Assembly (NCBI GenBank): GCA_018697195.1
Contig: JAGMWU010000038.1
Location: 124,001-188,000 of the forward strand
Length of the DNA stretch: 64,000 nucleotides
Source of the DNA: Certhia americana
Taxonomy: Eukaryota > Chordata > Aves > Passeriformes > Certhiidae
Reading direction: 5' to 3'
Part shown: positions 1 to 15,895 of the stretch, in pieces
Layout of the letters: each line of letters opens with the position of its first letter
Numbering within the stretch: position 1 is the stretch's first letter
Program-made: the position numbers and the translations under genes
Notes under the pieces: generated by a model
Databases searched by the model: none
What the model was told of the DNA's origin: nothing
The model's input: only the letters and a program-made list of their open reading frames with translations

Positions 1-548
1 CCAGTGGGCAGGTGGGCTGGGGAAGCAGAGGGACTCAAGGGCAAGAGTGATGGAGGCCCTTGCCAGCCCTCCAGCCCTAAATTAGAGGGGCTGTCCCCAG
101 CCAAAGGTACAGCAGTACCAGTTCTCTAGGGCTGATGGGGCTGAAGCAGAGAAGTCTGTGAACTGCCTCCACAGCTCAGGGAGGGCATTGGGTGCCCACG
201 GGGCACTGATGCCTCATGGGGCAGTCCTCCTGCAGCAAGATATGGGGTTCCCTTCTGCCCCAGGAGCTGTGCCCCCATGATCACCTGAGGCTGTGGAGGT
301 GGGTTGTGCTTTTGTATCTCTGGACTGAGATTCTAAGACAGTAGAGGGGATACAGAGGTGTTTTCTGCTGCAGCTGTGCTGCCTGAGGTGACATATTTGG
401 AGCAAGGGACAGACTGAGAGGTGATGGGCAGGATATGGTCTGGTATAGAGGCTGGTATAGTTGTAGCTCCAGTGTTGACCTCATAGAGCAATAGCGATGG
501 TTGGGTGCAGCATAACAATACAACTTTCCCCCTCCCTGTTCCTTGCAG

Positions 549-3137
549 GGTGCAGTGTCTGGGTCTGTGCAGGCCACTGACCGGCTAATGAAGGAGCTCA
601 GGGATATTTACCGATCACCAAGTTTCAAGGGCGGTGAGTGCTGCCAGGAGCTCCATGGAGGAGAATTTCTTCTTGTTCTGCAGGGTACCCAGTGGGCTTT
701 GGAGCTGTGCTGCTCAGCTGAGGGGGAGGATCTCTGGCATTTGATGGCTGTGGCTTTGTCAAGAGTGAACAAAAACACCTTACCCTCTCTGTTCCCTGCC
801 ACGGCTGGATGGAAGAGAGGAGCATGCTGTGGGTCAGAGAATTATCCGACTTTGAGTCGGATGGTGTTCCTACTGCTTTCCTGATCCCAGGGACTTGGAA
901 AAAGAAGCTGCTGCCCTAAGGACTGTCCTGGATAGCCGCTGCTTTTCGTGGAGGGACAGTGCCCAAGTGAAGTTGTGCTGAAGGGCCCAGGGGATTTGAA
1001 ATCTGGGTGATGGCTCAGCCCCCTCTCAGTGTCCCCCCGGAAGTGACCTCCCCTCTGTTCTCCTTGCAGGATACTATGCAGTTGAACTAGTGAATGACAG
1101 CCTGTACGATTGGAACGTCAAACTCCTGAAGTAGGTGGCCCAGCTTGGGATCATGCATTTTTGGTGGGTTTTAGTGATGGGGCCAGAAAGTCCCTCTGAG
1201 CAGAGGGGACATGAGCATGGCAGGGGAGCACCAAGCAGACCTTGAGTTAGCCTCTCTCAGGCAGCTGGCTTGCCGTCTTCACAAAAAAAAGGAGATGATA
1301 TCTCCAGACAAGATGAGGTAATTGGAGGACTCTGCAAGTCTCTGCTATTCCTAGAGTCCGGAAAGAGGTGCAGCAGGCAAACCCTGAGCTTTCACACCCT
1401 CCAGACACCAATGCTGCCTTTTCCTTGGGCCATGCAGCCTTTATTTTTAAGCTGGCAGCATGGAAAAGGGGTGTGATGGTCTTCTCTGCAAACCGGAAGC
1501 AGAATGCTGGCAGCCCATGCTGTCGCTGCCCTCAGCGAGAGCCTGAGGGCCCATGTGACTGCCCAGCTGTGCAGGTACAGCAACTCTGGGGTGTGGTGGC
1601 ATTGATGAGCACAGCTGACCTCAGGTGCCTTGACTGACCCTCTGGGGTTTTCCTGTCACAGAGTTGACGAGGACAGCGCTTTGCACAATGATCTCCAAAT
1701 CCTCAAAGAGAAAGAAGGAACAGATTTCATCCTCCTCAACTTTTCTTTTAAAGTAAGGCTCCCCCTCCTAGAGAGATGCCTGACTCAGCAAGGCATCAGA
1801 AAACATCTTTCTCAGTGTCTCTGCTTCCTGTCTCTCATTCCAGGATAACTTTCCTTTTGATCCACCATTTGTAAGGGTTGTATCCCCGGTGCTGTCAGGG
1901 GGGTGAGTAGCTATCTGTCGCTCTCTGCTCTGCAGTGCTGCTTTCTGCAGCAGTTTTCACTGGGTTTATCCAGTGCTGTGCAATCCTGTGACTTCCTTGA
2001 CATGGATTTGCAATTGGGAAGCAGACAGCGATGGAGATTTTAGTGTATTTTTTCCATCAGAAGTCTCATCAGAGAAGATGTTTCGCCTCTGGAGCAGTGG
2101 GTGGGTACAATCACATCTAGCTGTGCAGTAATTGTCTGATTCCTTCCTAGGTATGTTTTGGGTGGTGGTGCCATCTGCATGGAGCTGCTTACGAAACAGG
2201 TGGGTGTTGGTCCCTGCAGGAACTGGGGAAGCTGTTTTGCCTACCACACTCCATATTCCTGACAGCTCTTGCTGTACCACTGCCTGCCAGAGCTGGAGAA
2301 GGCCCTTTGGTTGCATTGGCAGCGCAGTCTCAGGGATGGATGGGTCTGGCCTCACCATGTGTTTCATCCCTCAGGGCTGGAGTAGTGCCTACTCCATCGA
2401 GTCGGTGATCATGCAGATCAGTGCAACACTGGTGAAAGGGAAAGCACGAGTACAATTTGGAGCCAACAAGGTAGGGCTTAGACAGTGTAGGAGAATAGGG
2501 AGTGACGGTGGGGTGGCAGAGGGGTGCACAGCCAGCTCTGGCTGCACAGGGAAGGTGTGTGGGATGGCTTTCCCAAGGTTCCTGCTGAACTGATGGTCTC
2601 CGTGCCTTCCCTTGCAGAATCAGTACAGTCTGACAAGAGCACAGCAGTCCTACAAGTCCCTGGTTCAGATCCATGAGAAGAATGGTAAGGGCTAAGGGAG
2701 AGGGCCTGCATGTTCCCTTGCTTGTTTGGGCTCCCCAGACAAGCCACTTGAGCTTTATCCTGCCTCAGGTATGGAGGTGACAGTGGCAGTGGCAGCTGCT
2801 GTAACACAGTGTAGCTGTAGAGTCCTGCTGCTTTCTCTGCTGCCCAGTGCTGGGCTCCAGGGACTGTAACTAGAGGCAACACCTCACTGATTGCTTGGAC
2901 TTGATGATCTGAGTGTTTTTTTCCAACCTAAATGATTCTGTGATTGCCTCTGTGGTGTTGGGAAGTAAGCCAGAGGGAAAGCCTCCCAGTAATTGGGATA
3001 TGTGGCTCTTTGGAAGTGGGACTTGTCTGCTTTTGGCAGCTTTTCCAGGTGCAGATTCTTGTAGCCCATGCAGTTTCCTCCCTCACAGATTTCTCCTCAT
3101 TTCAGGCTGGTATACACCACCCAAGGAGGATGGCTAG
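549..3137 (+). CDS. UBE2Q1: Ubiquitin-conjugating enzyme E2 Q1, 3' part (eight coding exons)
   Basis: This is the C-terminal 179 residues of an E2 enzyme that passes ubiquitin from an E1 thioester to substrates. The human protein has about 420 residues, so the N-terminal half lies before the window. Coding exons are 549-633, 1070-1130, 1662-1752, 1844-1902, 2151-2199, 2375-2470, 2618-2684 and 3106-3137. All have GT-AG borders, the reading frame stays open, and it ends in TAG. They cover the UBC core. The catalytic cysteine sits in the [15 protein letters not shown] segment split over exons 2151-2199 and 2375-2470. UBE2Q proteins carry this [10 protein letters not shown] signature in place of the usual HPN-type surroundings. 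The protein ends [10 protein letters not shown], as I recall for vertebrate UBE2Q1, which separates it from UBE2Q2. The first visible exon starts in phase 0 after a CCTTGCAG acceptor. Bases 1-548 look like intron. Confidence 0.95.
2889..2946 (+). mobile_element. CR1 LINE, 3'-end fragment in a UBE2Q1 intron
   Basis: The segment resembles the last 55-60 bases of CR1, with a GTTGGAACTAGATGATC-like stretch, then TTCCAACCTAAA, then the terminal ATGATTCTGTGATT repeat that marks CR1 3' ends. It is diverged and 5'-truncated, and sits in the intron before the final coding exon. Confidence 0.75.
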
Positions 3138-4290
3138 TGTGGATGCTGCAGGACCAATCTGAATATCTTCTGGATGCTCTTCTTGGATCTTAGTGATGCC
3201 TCTTGGCTTTCTCCCAGGATGTAATAGCTCTGCCTGTTGCAGGACAATACTGGCTGTTCAAAACTAAATAACTGTTTAAGGAGTTGGACTGACCCAGAAC
3301 ACTTGCTGGGCCCATCCTAGAAGGCATTCTTGTTAAAACAAACTCTTGAGCCTCTTGTATTGCTGGAAACTTTTGACTCTACTCCAGTCTAGAGCATCCT
3401 CCTTACCTATGCTATGGATTTAATTTATTTTCTTATTTCATGTACACTGCTTTTTTTTTTTGTTACGGTGTATGATGGATGTGTATGGGAAATGTATCTT
3501 TGGAGAAAAATTACAGTTTGTTAATTTGAGAATGCTGGTCTAACTAATTTTTTCCAAGCTCCTGCTGGGTGAATTGTGCCCTGTGAGCCCTGCAGGAAGA
3601 CTTGATGCAACTGCCTTGGAAGAAGAAAAGCCCTTTTTTTTTGGCATGAAGGGAGCAGGGTTTCTGCCCCACCTTCCCTGGGAAAATCCAGCTTTTCTCT
3701 ATGAAATGCAGACTTACAACTCAAAGCACAGAGGGGAAGATCTGTGAGGCTGTCCTCTCCCCTGCAGTGGAGGAAGGGTTTGTGGGTGTATCCCACAGCT
3801 GCCACTCCCACCCCACACTTCTCCCTGTCCTCTTGCCAAGCAAGGCCTGAGCTTTGTCCTGTTACTCCCCACAAGCCACACATGGAGGCTGAGCCCCTTG
3901 TCCCCATTCCTGCTGTGCTGTGGCTGCAAGCTGCTGCAAGGAGTGGAGTGTGGGCGCTGCTCTGTCCTGCCACTGCTCCCATCCCTGGCCAGGACCTCTT
4001 CCAGCATTGAACACCCCGTTCTATGGGGTTTTATTTTACTTTCCTTAAGCTATTGTTCCTGCTCACCTTTGTATTCCAGCTCTCCATGGATGGAGTTGCT
4101 GCAGTTGTGGCCTGTTGTCTTGAATCCCCATGGCCCTGTTTTGAGTCTGCTGGAAGGAGATTTGACTATTGGAGTTCCTCTAACTTGGGCCATGTCCTCG
4201 TCTGGAGGACAGAACTGACGCACTAGTGTCAAAGATGGAACCATGCGTATTAATTCACTGTGTTTGAATAAAAGTCATTAGAAAATCAAA
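3138..4290 (+). other. UBE2Q1: UBE2Q1 3' untranslated region
   Basis: The sequence runs from the UBE2Q1 stop to just past the AATAAA at 4267-4272. It contains an A/T-rich stretch near 3418-3480 with a T-run, typical of a vertebrate 3' UTR, and no other gene. The exact cleavage point is inferred from the hexamer. Confidence 0.7.
4267..4272 (+). terminator. UBE2Q1: UBE2Q1 polyadenylation signal
   Basis: A canonical AATAAA lies in the context TTTGAATAAAAGTCATT, about 1.1 kb after the stop. A second AATAAA at 4352-4357 could serve as a backup site. Confidence 0.65.
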
Positions 4291-4357
4291 GAGCCTCAGA
4301 ACTCCATTATCTACTCAAGCAGCTGCTTCCCTGTCCTGCTCAGAGCCTTGGAATAAA

Positions 4358-5780
4358 TAGATGCTGTTAGGAGAGGGATTACTGATGGCTGCAGGAGTGG
4401 CTGTGGCCTCAGCTTGGGGACTATTTTTAAGTGCTTTGCTGAAGGACCAGAGGATTTGTGAAGTTGTGCAGCTCTGCCCTGCTTTGGCCCAGACCAGCAT
4501 CTCTCGGGGGTTCTGGGTCCTCTCCAACCCTGTTCCTGGTACCTGGGGCTGGGGGGGCAGAGGTAGCTGTACTCAGCCCCCACCTTTTGCTCAGGAACCT
4601 GTTAGGTAGCAGTCAAAGAAATCAGTTTAAAGAAGGTTTAAAACAGTTGTGGGGCTTTCTCTTTGGTGAAGTAGGGGCTGCTCTGCTGAGCCCAGGGATT
4701 AGGTCAGGTTGGGATTGGGTACACCAAGTTGTTTGCGAGAGTTCATGGCACATGGGATGAGCAGAATTGAAGAGGGCCCTGCAGGACACAATGGGATGCT
4801 GACCTGACAAGCATCAAGGCTGAAAGTGCAGCAGGAGCAGGTGTCTAGCAGGCCACCTGCCAGTCCTGTCCACACCTACCCAGTGAGGACCTATCCCTCT
4901 CTGAGCTGATTTTGGCCTTCATTGCCACCAGGCTGGCTCAGGGAAGCTTGTCTTCTCAGGGAAGCAGGTGTGCGGTGTTATCTCTCACTACTGTTGACTC
5001 AAAGCCTCCCTGTGTGAGCTGGCAGAGAACAAGGATGGGGGAAGACTTCCCAAAGGAGACATGTGGCACATTGGTATGAACACCAGTGCAGCACAAAGCG
5101 ATTGAAACAGTGCTGCCTGCATGTCTGTCCTATTGAGACCCCATAAAAATTGAAGGGGACTGAAGTCTGCCTTCTGAAAGAAAGAAAGGGAACCAGCACC
5201 CGAGTTTACCGGTGGGGAAGTAGAGATTTCCTAGACTTCAAAAAGGCAAAGCTGAAGCCAGACAAGATCCCACTGGCAGTTTAGGCACCAACCTCCCAGT
5301 GGCATTGCAGCACTGCAAGGCGCATCCTGCCCCAGCAGCACCAGCAAGGAAATTGCCATCACTTCCTATGGCACTGCCAGCACCCTGTACAGAAGAGAAG
5401 GTTGTCTTCTGCCACAAACTCCCATCCTGGGGCCTATGGGAGCAGTTTTGCCATAAACCCTCTCCTCTTCCCGTGCAGTTGCAGAGGGGGAGGGGTTGCT
5501 GTTGTAAGGGCCCCCTGGCACTGCAGCCCGACAGGAAGCCAAACCACTGGGCTCTGCCCCGCTTTTCCGGCAAGGTGACAGCACAGCCAGACGTAGAACT
5601 TGGCTGGTGTGGTGTGAACCACGGCCGTGGCGGCAGAGAGTGCACTGGCTGCACACAGCGCTTGTGCCCTGTCAGGCTGTTGCACAGGTGATGTGTAAAG
5701 GTGGCTGTGCACAGAGGGCTAGCGGGGCTGTGCACAGTCTCCATCCATAGGAAGCATAGAGTCCATAACCAGGCTCAATC
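4358..5780. other. Intergenic spacer between UBE2Q1 and SHE, no gene seen
   Basis: I see no exon chain with splice borders here. Open frames on both strands (for example 5299-5691 and 5238-5744) lack recognisable protein similarity and overlap each other. In mammals TDRD10 occupies this interval, and I find no Tudor-like or RRM-like exon. Confidence 0.6.
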
Positions 5781-5789
5781 CTTAGGGTC

Positions 5790-10419
<4,630 letters not shown>

Positions 10420-10684
10420 TGGCTGCTGATGCCGCCCCCGAATGGTCTGCAACCCCCACCCCGTGGCATGAGACATGGTGCAGTCACAGTGATGGGCACA
10501 TACCACGGGAAGGGTCCAATGAGAACCCCTTTGTCATCCCTCACTCCTGGATTCCAGCAGGGCTGTCCCACTTTTGCTGGGATAAATCCTGATCACCCTG
10601 TTCGAGAATTGACTTGTCACGGGGATGCCTGTGTGCCCAAGGTGGGGGCACGCAGTGAGACTGGCACATGTAATGATCTAGTAA

Positions 10685-10690
10685 AATAAA
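10685..10690 (+). terminator. SHE: SHE polyadenylation signal
   Basis: AATAAA in the context GTAAAATAAACTTG, 266 bases after the SHE stop, giving a short 3' UTR. Confidence 0.7.
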
Positions 10691-10709
10691 CTTGTTGGCT
10701 GAGAGGGAG

Positions 10710-11190
10710 CAGTTGTCCTGGGAGCCTGGGATGGGCCTTGTGCTGGCAGGAGTCACCAGTTTAGGGGGCCAGGGGTACTGGGGCTCCCCCAACAGCACAT
10801 CTGCATCCTGCCAGGCTTTTTATAGCGAGGGGCCAGCAAAAGGGAAGGGGAACACTGTCCCCAGGGTGCCTTAGCACCCTCTCCCCTCATCCTGTGGTTT
10901 CCTGCCCCCTTCCTGCCTGGGTGCAGCTGCGGCGTGTTGCACAACCCAGCATGGGGTGGGCAGTGCGTGAGGAGGCATGGCTGGGGGTGCAGGGTAGGGT
11001 GTTTGTGGCATGAAGGCACAGCACAGCACAGGGGGTACAGCCTGGGAGGAAACAGGGAGTACATGGGGGGGGGCATAGTTACGGGGGTGAATGGAGTGGG
11101 GGTGCAACCCCACTAGAACCACTCCCAGGCAACCGACAGGCTGCAGCAACCCGTCTGTTAGCCTGCTCCCAGCAGCCATTCAGTATAAAT
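10710..11190. other. Spacer between the converging SHE and IL6R 3' ends
   Basis: Roughly 480 bases between the two opposed polyadenylation sites. I see no exon, repeat family or RNA gene in it. Confidence 0.6.
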
Positions 11191-11198
11191 CCAAAGCA

Positions 11199-11204
11199 TT
11201 TATT
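11199..11204 (-). terminator. IL6R: IL6R polyadenylation signal
   Basis: TTTATT on the plus strand reads AATAAA on the minus strand, about 460 bases after the IL6R stop. The 3' UTR therefore spans about 11180-11660 and includes a run of 15 C on the transcribed strand (G on plus, 11563-11577). Confidence 0.65.
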
Positions 11205-11660
11205 TGAGACACATTGTCCTGTTTCCCCAACATGTGCATTAAAAAAGGAGCCCTGAGGGGGCTGGAGCAGAGGTATGGGACTGATCCAGCCAGGCCCTCC
11301 CTCCCTCCCTCACCCCCATGGCACTCTAGGAACCAGGCCATTCCTTGTGGATACCCCAAACCCAGTCCCTGGCCAGCTCCTGTGCTCTGGTGCAGCCATG
11401 CTTCCAGTGCTGTCACTCCTGGCCATGTCAGCTTGGCCATGATGCTGAAGGTGCCCCCCAGGACCCAGTTTAGGGCTCTTCACAACTTCTTCTCCGAAGT
11501 GGGGGTGGCACTGATTCCCCTTCTCAGAGGCTTGTCCCAGCTACAGAGCTGCCAGACAGCAAGGGGGGGGGGGGGGGCGGGAATTGCTACCAGAGCTACA
11601 TCAAAGTCCTGGGACCCGCCCTTCAACCCCCAAGCATCTACTAGTGTATTCAGCCCCTGG

Positions 11661-14656
11661 CTACTGCCCTGAGGAGGAATAATCTGTGTGAGTGATGTGG
11701 AGCATTCCAGGGGCTGAGGGGGCAGGGTGTGAGAGCAGAGGGGTATCACTGAGTGTGGGCAGAGGGAGGCCTAAGGGGACCAGCATGTGCTGCCCCTCGC
11801 CCTCTGGCTTGGTCGTCTGCTGCCGACTTGTCCACCACGTCTGCCTGTACCTGCAGGGGGGAAGAGTGGCTCCAGGTCAGGGAGGGGCAGACAGAGCCCC
11901 CTGGACCAGCCCCCCCTGGCACTCACCTCACCACGATGCCAACAAACAGAGCAATGCCAAGGAGAAGACTCCCCCCAGTGACCAGGAAGGCATAGGGGGA
12001 TGCCATAGGATGGGTGTTGGATTCCATGACAGACCCTGACACAGAGAGAATGGATGGGCTCATTATGAGGACAAGACACCTGGGTGTCCCTGCCCCCCAC
12101 CTCCAGTCTAAGAACCCTTCCTCACCACCAGCACCATTAGTATCATCCTCCCCAAAGAGCTTGGAGGGCAGTGTCACCCCATAGGTGCCATCTTCTATAG
12201 AGACCTGCAAAAGGCAGGGGGACACAATGGGACAGGTCAACCCTCATGCCCTGGTGTCCCCTTGTCCCACATGGGGACAGGAGACCCATTCAGGAATGTG
12301 TGATTCTTCCAAGGGCCAAGACCATTGTACCTGTGAGCTGAAAGGCTCCATTTCAGAGGTGAGGTCCCAAGGGTCTGCACAGTGAGGGGGGAGTATGAGA
12401 CTGGGAGACCCCACGCTGAGCCCCCAGTCTCAGGACCCCGTGTTTGCCTCCTACCTGTCCAGGGGGTACCCACAGCCTCCTGGCTCCACTCGCTCCATGC
12501 GCCATGGCCGAACTCATCCTTCGCCCTCACCTGCACCACATGCCTCGTCCCACGCCATGCGTCACGAATGTCGAGCCAAGTTGTTGTTACCTGATCCACC
12601 TGGAGGGGACACAGCGCTGGGGACAGTCTGGCCAGGGACAAGCAACATGCCAGCAAGCAGGGTCTCACCTCCATGAAGGTTGGGGCAGGCTCAGGGCGGT
12701 AGCGGACCTGGAAGCGGAGCCAGTAGAAACGGGGGTCCCAGGATGAGGGGTAGGACCAGTTCACCTGCAGCCGCTGCGGTGCCTTCTCCAGTGCCTTCAC
12801 TGTCACATTGACTGGGGGGTCTGGCTTCACTGCTGGGGAGGGGGGTGTTAGGGCCTTGCCACCCTCAGCCACCCCAGCTCCCAGCAACAGGGGCAGCACT
12901 CACGGATACTGCTGAGGGTGATGATCTTGTCTTTGCCAGCCGAGCCGCCAGCACTGTTGCTGATGCACGTGGACACCACAAGGTGTTTGGTGTCATCAGT
13001 GCCAGGTGGCACCTTTACCCGGCAAACAAACTTCTGTGCCTTGGAGAAGTAGTGGCACTGCTGCTCTGTGGCATTCTCAGCCACAAACCTGTGAGGGGTT
13101 TGCAGCATGCTCTAGGCGCAGGGCAAGTGTGGGGGACATGTCCTATGCTACAGGGTCCCTAGCAGTTTTAGGGAAAGGGTCTATGGGGAGGGATCCATTC
13201 TGTGCCATGGGGTCCAAGACAGCACTGTGGAATGGGGCCATGGGGAATAAATACATCCCGTGCTGTGGGCTCCCAGATAGCGGTAGCTGCTAGGGAAAGG
13301 GTATGCAGGGAGGCAAGCATCCCAAGCCATGGGGTCCCAGATAGCACTAGGGAAAGCATCCATGGAGAGGGACACATTCTGTCCTATTGGGGTCCCAGCC
13401 CATGGTGCATGCAGTGACAGCATTCACCTCCGCTTCACCCAGAGCATCGCCCGTGTGCCTGGGGATGGCTTCTTCTGCTGTGGCCACTCACACAGGACAT
13501 CCTTGTCGTGGCTCCGCCGGTAGCAGGAGACCTGGGGAGTTTCAGGGGGCTCTGAAAGGCAGGGAGGTGCTGGGGAACAGGGACCATCACAGACAATGCT
13601 GCCAGGGACATTCCCACCCCAGCGTGGACCCACCTGCCACTAGCAGCCGCAGGGAGCGCAGCAGGTGGCTCCCCACAGAGCAGCTGTAGTTCCCAGAGTC
13701 CTTGTAGCGCAGCCGCCTCAGGAGCAGCGTGTTACCCTCCGCCAGCTGCCGTCCCCAGCCCCCTGCTGCCCCCTGCTCCTCCACCTGCCACAACACCGTG
13801 GCATTTGCAGGCATCTCGTTCTGGCAGGTCAACGTGATGCTGGCACCCAGGCGGCCCAACACCGTGTCCCGCGACAGTCCTGGAGGGACAAGAGGGGACC
13901 AGGTGATGAAGATGAGACCCCAGGCCAAGTGGGTGTCCCTGGAGATGGAAGGCATCCCATCATCTGCTCCCCATGTCCAGTGACTGCTGGGGGTCACTTG
14001 GAGAGTGGCAGTGGTTCCTCACATAGTGGGGTACTGGAATTCTGGCACTGCAGTAGGGATGAGCACCACAACACTCGGTGGGCTGATTATTGAGGGGTCT
14101 GGTGGTGGGGAGCACAGCTCAGGGACGGTGGCGGAGACTCGGACTGGCGGTCCCGGGAGTCCCTAGGCAGGGGTCCAGTGCCAGAGGGGTTAAGCGACTG
14201 CGCTGGCTGGCAGCCCAGGTCAGGCCTGGGCAGCGCTCCCGGCTCCCTCCAAAGGTCAATGGCCAGTGTGAACCTGCTGTTCCCTTTGGCTCCTGCTGCT
14301 GGGAGCGCAACCAGCACCCAGCCAGCACACGGAACACAGCACCCAGCACCCATCTAGCAACGCGGACACAGCACCCCAGATCCCCAGTATTCGCAGGGGT
14401 GCCCCGTACCACCACCTGCCCGTCCCCAGGGGCCCCGCTGAGCTCCTTCGGGGCAGGCAGGGAGCCGCATGTGTCCCCTCCCCGTGCCCGGATCTACGAG
14501 GCCCAGGTACCGGGAGAGGCTCAGCGCCACCCGTCTCTCCCGCCCTGCCCGCTGCCGGTCGCACTCACCGGCGGGGCCGCAGGGCCGCGCAGCGGCGGCG
14601 AGGTGGAGGAGCAGGCGGAGAAGGAGAAGGAGAAGCGGCCCCGGCAGCCGCGCCAT
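11661..14656 (-). CDS. IL6R: Interleukin-6 receptor subunit alpha
   Basis: IL6R is the ligand-binding chain for IL-6, working with the signalling chain gp130 at the plasma membrane. Coding exons in transcript order are 14569-14656, 13634-13879, 13428-13551, 12904-13088, 12669-12832, 12455-12599, 12331-12374, 12126-12204, 11927-12035 and 11661-11850. They sum to 1374 bases, 457 residues plus TAG. A leucine-rich signal peptide (about residues 1-23) precedes an Ig-like domain (about 30-111, with DSGNYSC) and two fibronectin-type cytokine-receptor domains. The WSEWS box is at 304-308. A stalk leads to a membrane helix at about 374-394 (AFLVTGGSLLLGIALFVGIVV). The 63-residue tail lacks gp130-like JAK Box1/Box2 motifs, as in mammals, and keeps an ITHTDY end comparable with the human ISNTDY. 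Exons for signal peptide, Ig domain and tail diverge strongly from the human protein, but domain order and phases agree. Confidence 0.94.
13131..13405 (+). repeat. Degenerate minisatellite in IL6R intron 3
   Basis: Four to five imperfect copies of a unit of about 55-60 bases. Each copy carries words such as GGGAAAGGGT, ATGGGGAGGGA, CATTCTGTCC or GCATCCC, CCATGGGGTCCCAGA and TAGCACTAG. Clear unit starts are near 13171, 13293 and 13350, with a more decayed copy around 13231. Confidence 0.75.
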
Positions 14657-14850
14657 GCGCCCAGTCCCGGGTAGAACAACATCGGCGGCGCCCCCGGTTG
14701 TGAAATCGGGCGGAGGGGCGGGACAGCACGTGCGCCCGGGGGGCCGGGCGAGCCGACACCGCCCCCCTCCCACCCCTCCACTGCCCGGACCTCTTTGTAC
14801 CCTTCCCCCGACTCCCCCGGATACAGGACACGGCAGAATCTGCTCAGAAC
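14460..14850 (-). promoter_or_regulatory. IL6R: CpG-rich promoter and first exon of IL6R
   Basis: The GC- and CpG-dense block covers the IL6R start codon (14654-14656) and about 200 bases upstream of it. No TATA box is evident. The block stops abruptly at A/T-rich homopolymers from 14850 onward. Confidence 0.6.
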
Positions 14851-15605
14851 ATTTTTTTTCCAAAATTAAAAAAAAAAAAAAAAAAAAAGCTGGCTTGTTT
14901 TTTTCTCAGAAACCATAAAATGATACCATTCTGCCAGACAGAAACGTGTCATAAATTATCCATCCCGGTCCGTGTCGTCTCCACCGAAATAACCAAAAAA
15001 AGATCCCAAACCCCCTCCAGTCCTCGCCAACACCCGTCTTAACAAGCTGCTCTTTGGTATCGCGTCCCTGGGACCCCAACAGCCCCAGAGACTCCCCGGG
15101 GGCTCCCCATTGCCCACGCACACCTCAGGAGCACTCAGTCCCGCAGGATCTGGAGAGGAGGAGGATTAAGAAGGAAGCAGAGGCCGAGGATTGCGCAAGA
15201 CCACATGTGGGAGTGAATCACGGCAGCCGCCAACACCCAGCCTCCTTGTGGCTGAACACTTCCCCTTTCCCACCCAGCACCCACTGTCCTGGTGACCCCT
15301 GAGGCAGGGGGACAAGGAGAATGACCTTCCTTCCCTATTCTCCCTGTACCCAGCCAAGAAACGAGTCGCTCTGTAAACTCAGAGGGTTTTTCCTTACTTT
15401 TTTTTTTCTTTTTTTTTTTTTTTTGTTTGCTATTTTTTGGGGGTGTCTTTTTTTTTTTCCCTTTTTTTTTGTTTATATAAAAAAAAGACACGTAGGTGAA
15501 GGACACAGAGAGGCTGCAGTCCTCCGTGCCCCTCTGGCATGATACATTCATGTGTGATGGGATGTTTGCATTCAGTGGAATTGAATACTAACAGAGAAGC
15601 AAATG

Positions 15606-15620
15606 GGGGGGGGGGGGGGG
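15606..15620 (+). repeat. G-run at the edge of the assembly gap
   Basis: Fifteen or so G directly precede the run of N. It is the likely reason the assembly broke here. Confidence 0.9.
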
Positions 15621-15720
15621 NNNNNNNNNNNNNNNNNNNNNNNNNNNNNNNNNNNNNNNNNNNNNNNNNNNNNNNNNNNNNNNNNNNNNNNNNNNNNNNN
15701 NNNNNNNNNNNNNNNNNNNN
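15621..15720. other. Assembly gap (100 N)
   Basis: Exactly 100 undetermined bases. A round size of this kind usually marks an estimated rather than measured gap. Confidence 0.99.
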
Positions 15721-15895
15721 ATTTTTTGGCTAGAAGGCAACAGTCCAGACTCCTCCAAACCTCAGCACTGGCGCCCACATCACCACTGCTCCTACTATGG
15801 GACCTACCATAGCTGAAAAGGGTGTCTTCCCCAAGGCCAGAGGCAGAGGTGGGGAGCCCCCAGCTGCACTGAAGGGGATGTGACCCATTCCAGCC

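Larger units (their letters stand above)
14851..15895 (-). other. ATP8B2: Probable ATP8B2 3' UTR with homopolymer tracts (interrupted by the gap)
   Basis: Downstream of the ATP8B2 stop the transcribed strand is non-coding and rich in homopolymers: a 21-base A-run at 14868-14888 (T on the transcript), a T-rich block at 15387-15487, and a G-run entering the gap. I see no AATAAA or ATTAAA on the minus strand in the visible part, so the signal may be in the gap or non-canonical. Assigning all of it to ATP8B2 is inference; part may be spacer. Confidence 0.45.

Noticed and set aside
13131..13405. CRISPR-like repeat array in IL6R
   Set aside because: The repeats are imperfect, adjacent and without spacers, inside an intron of an animal gene; this is a minisatellite.
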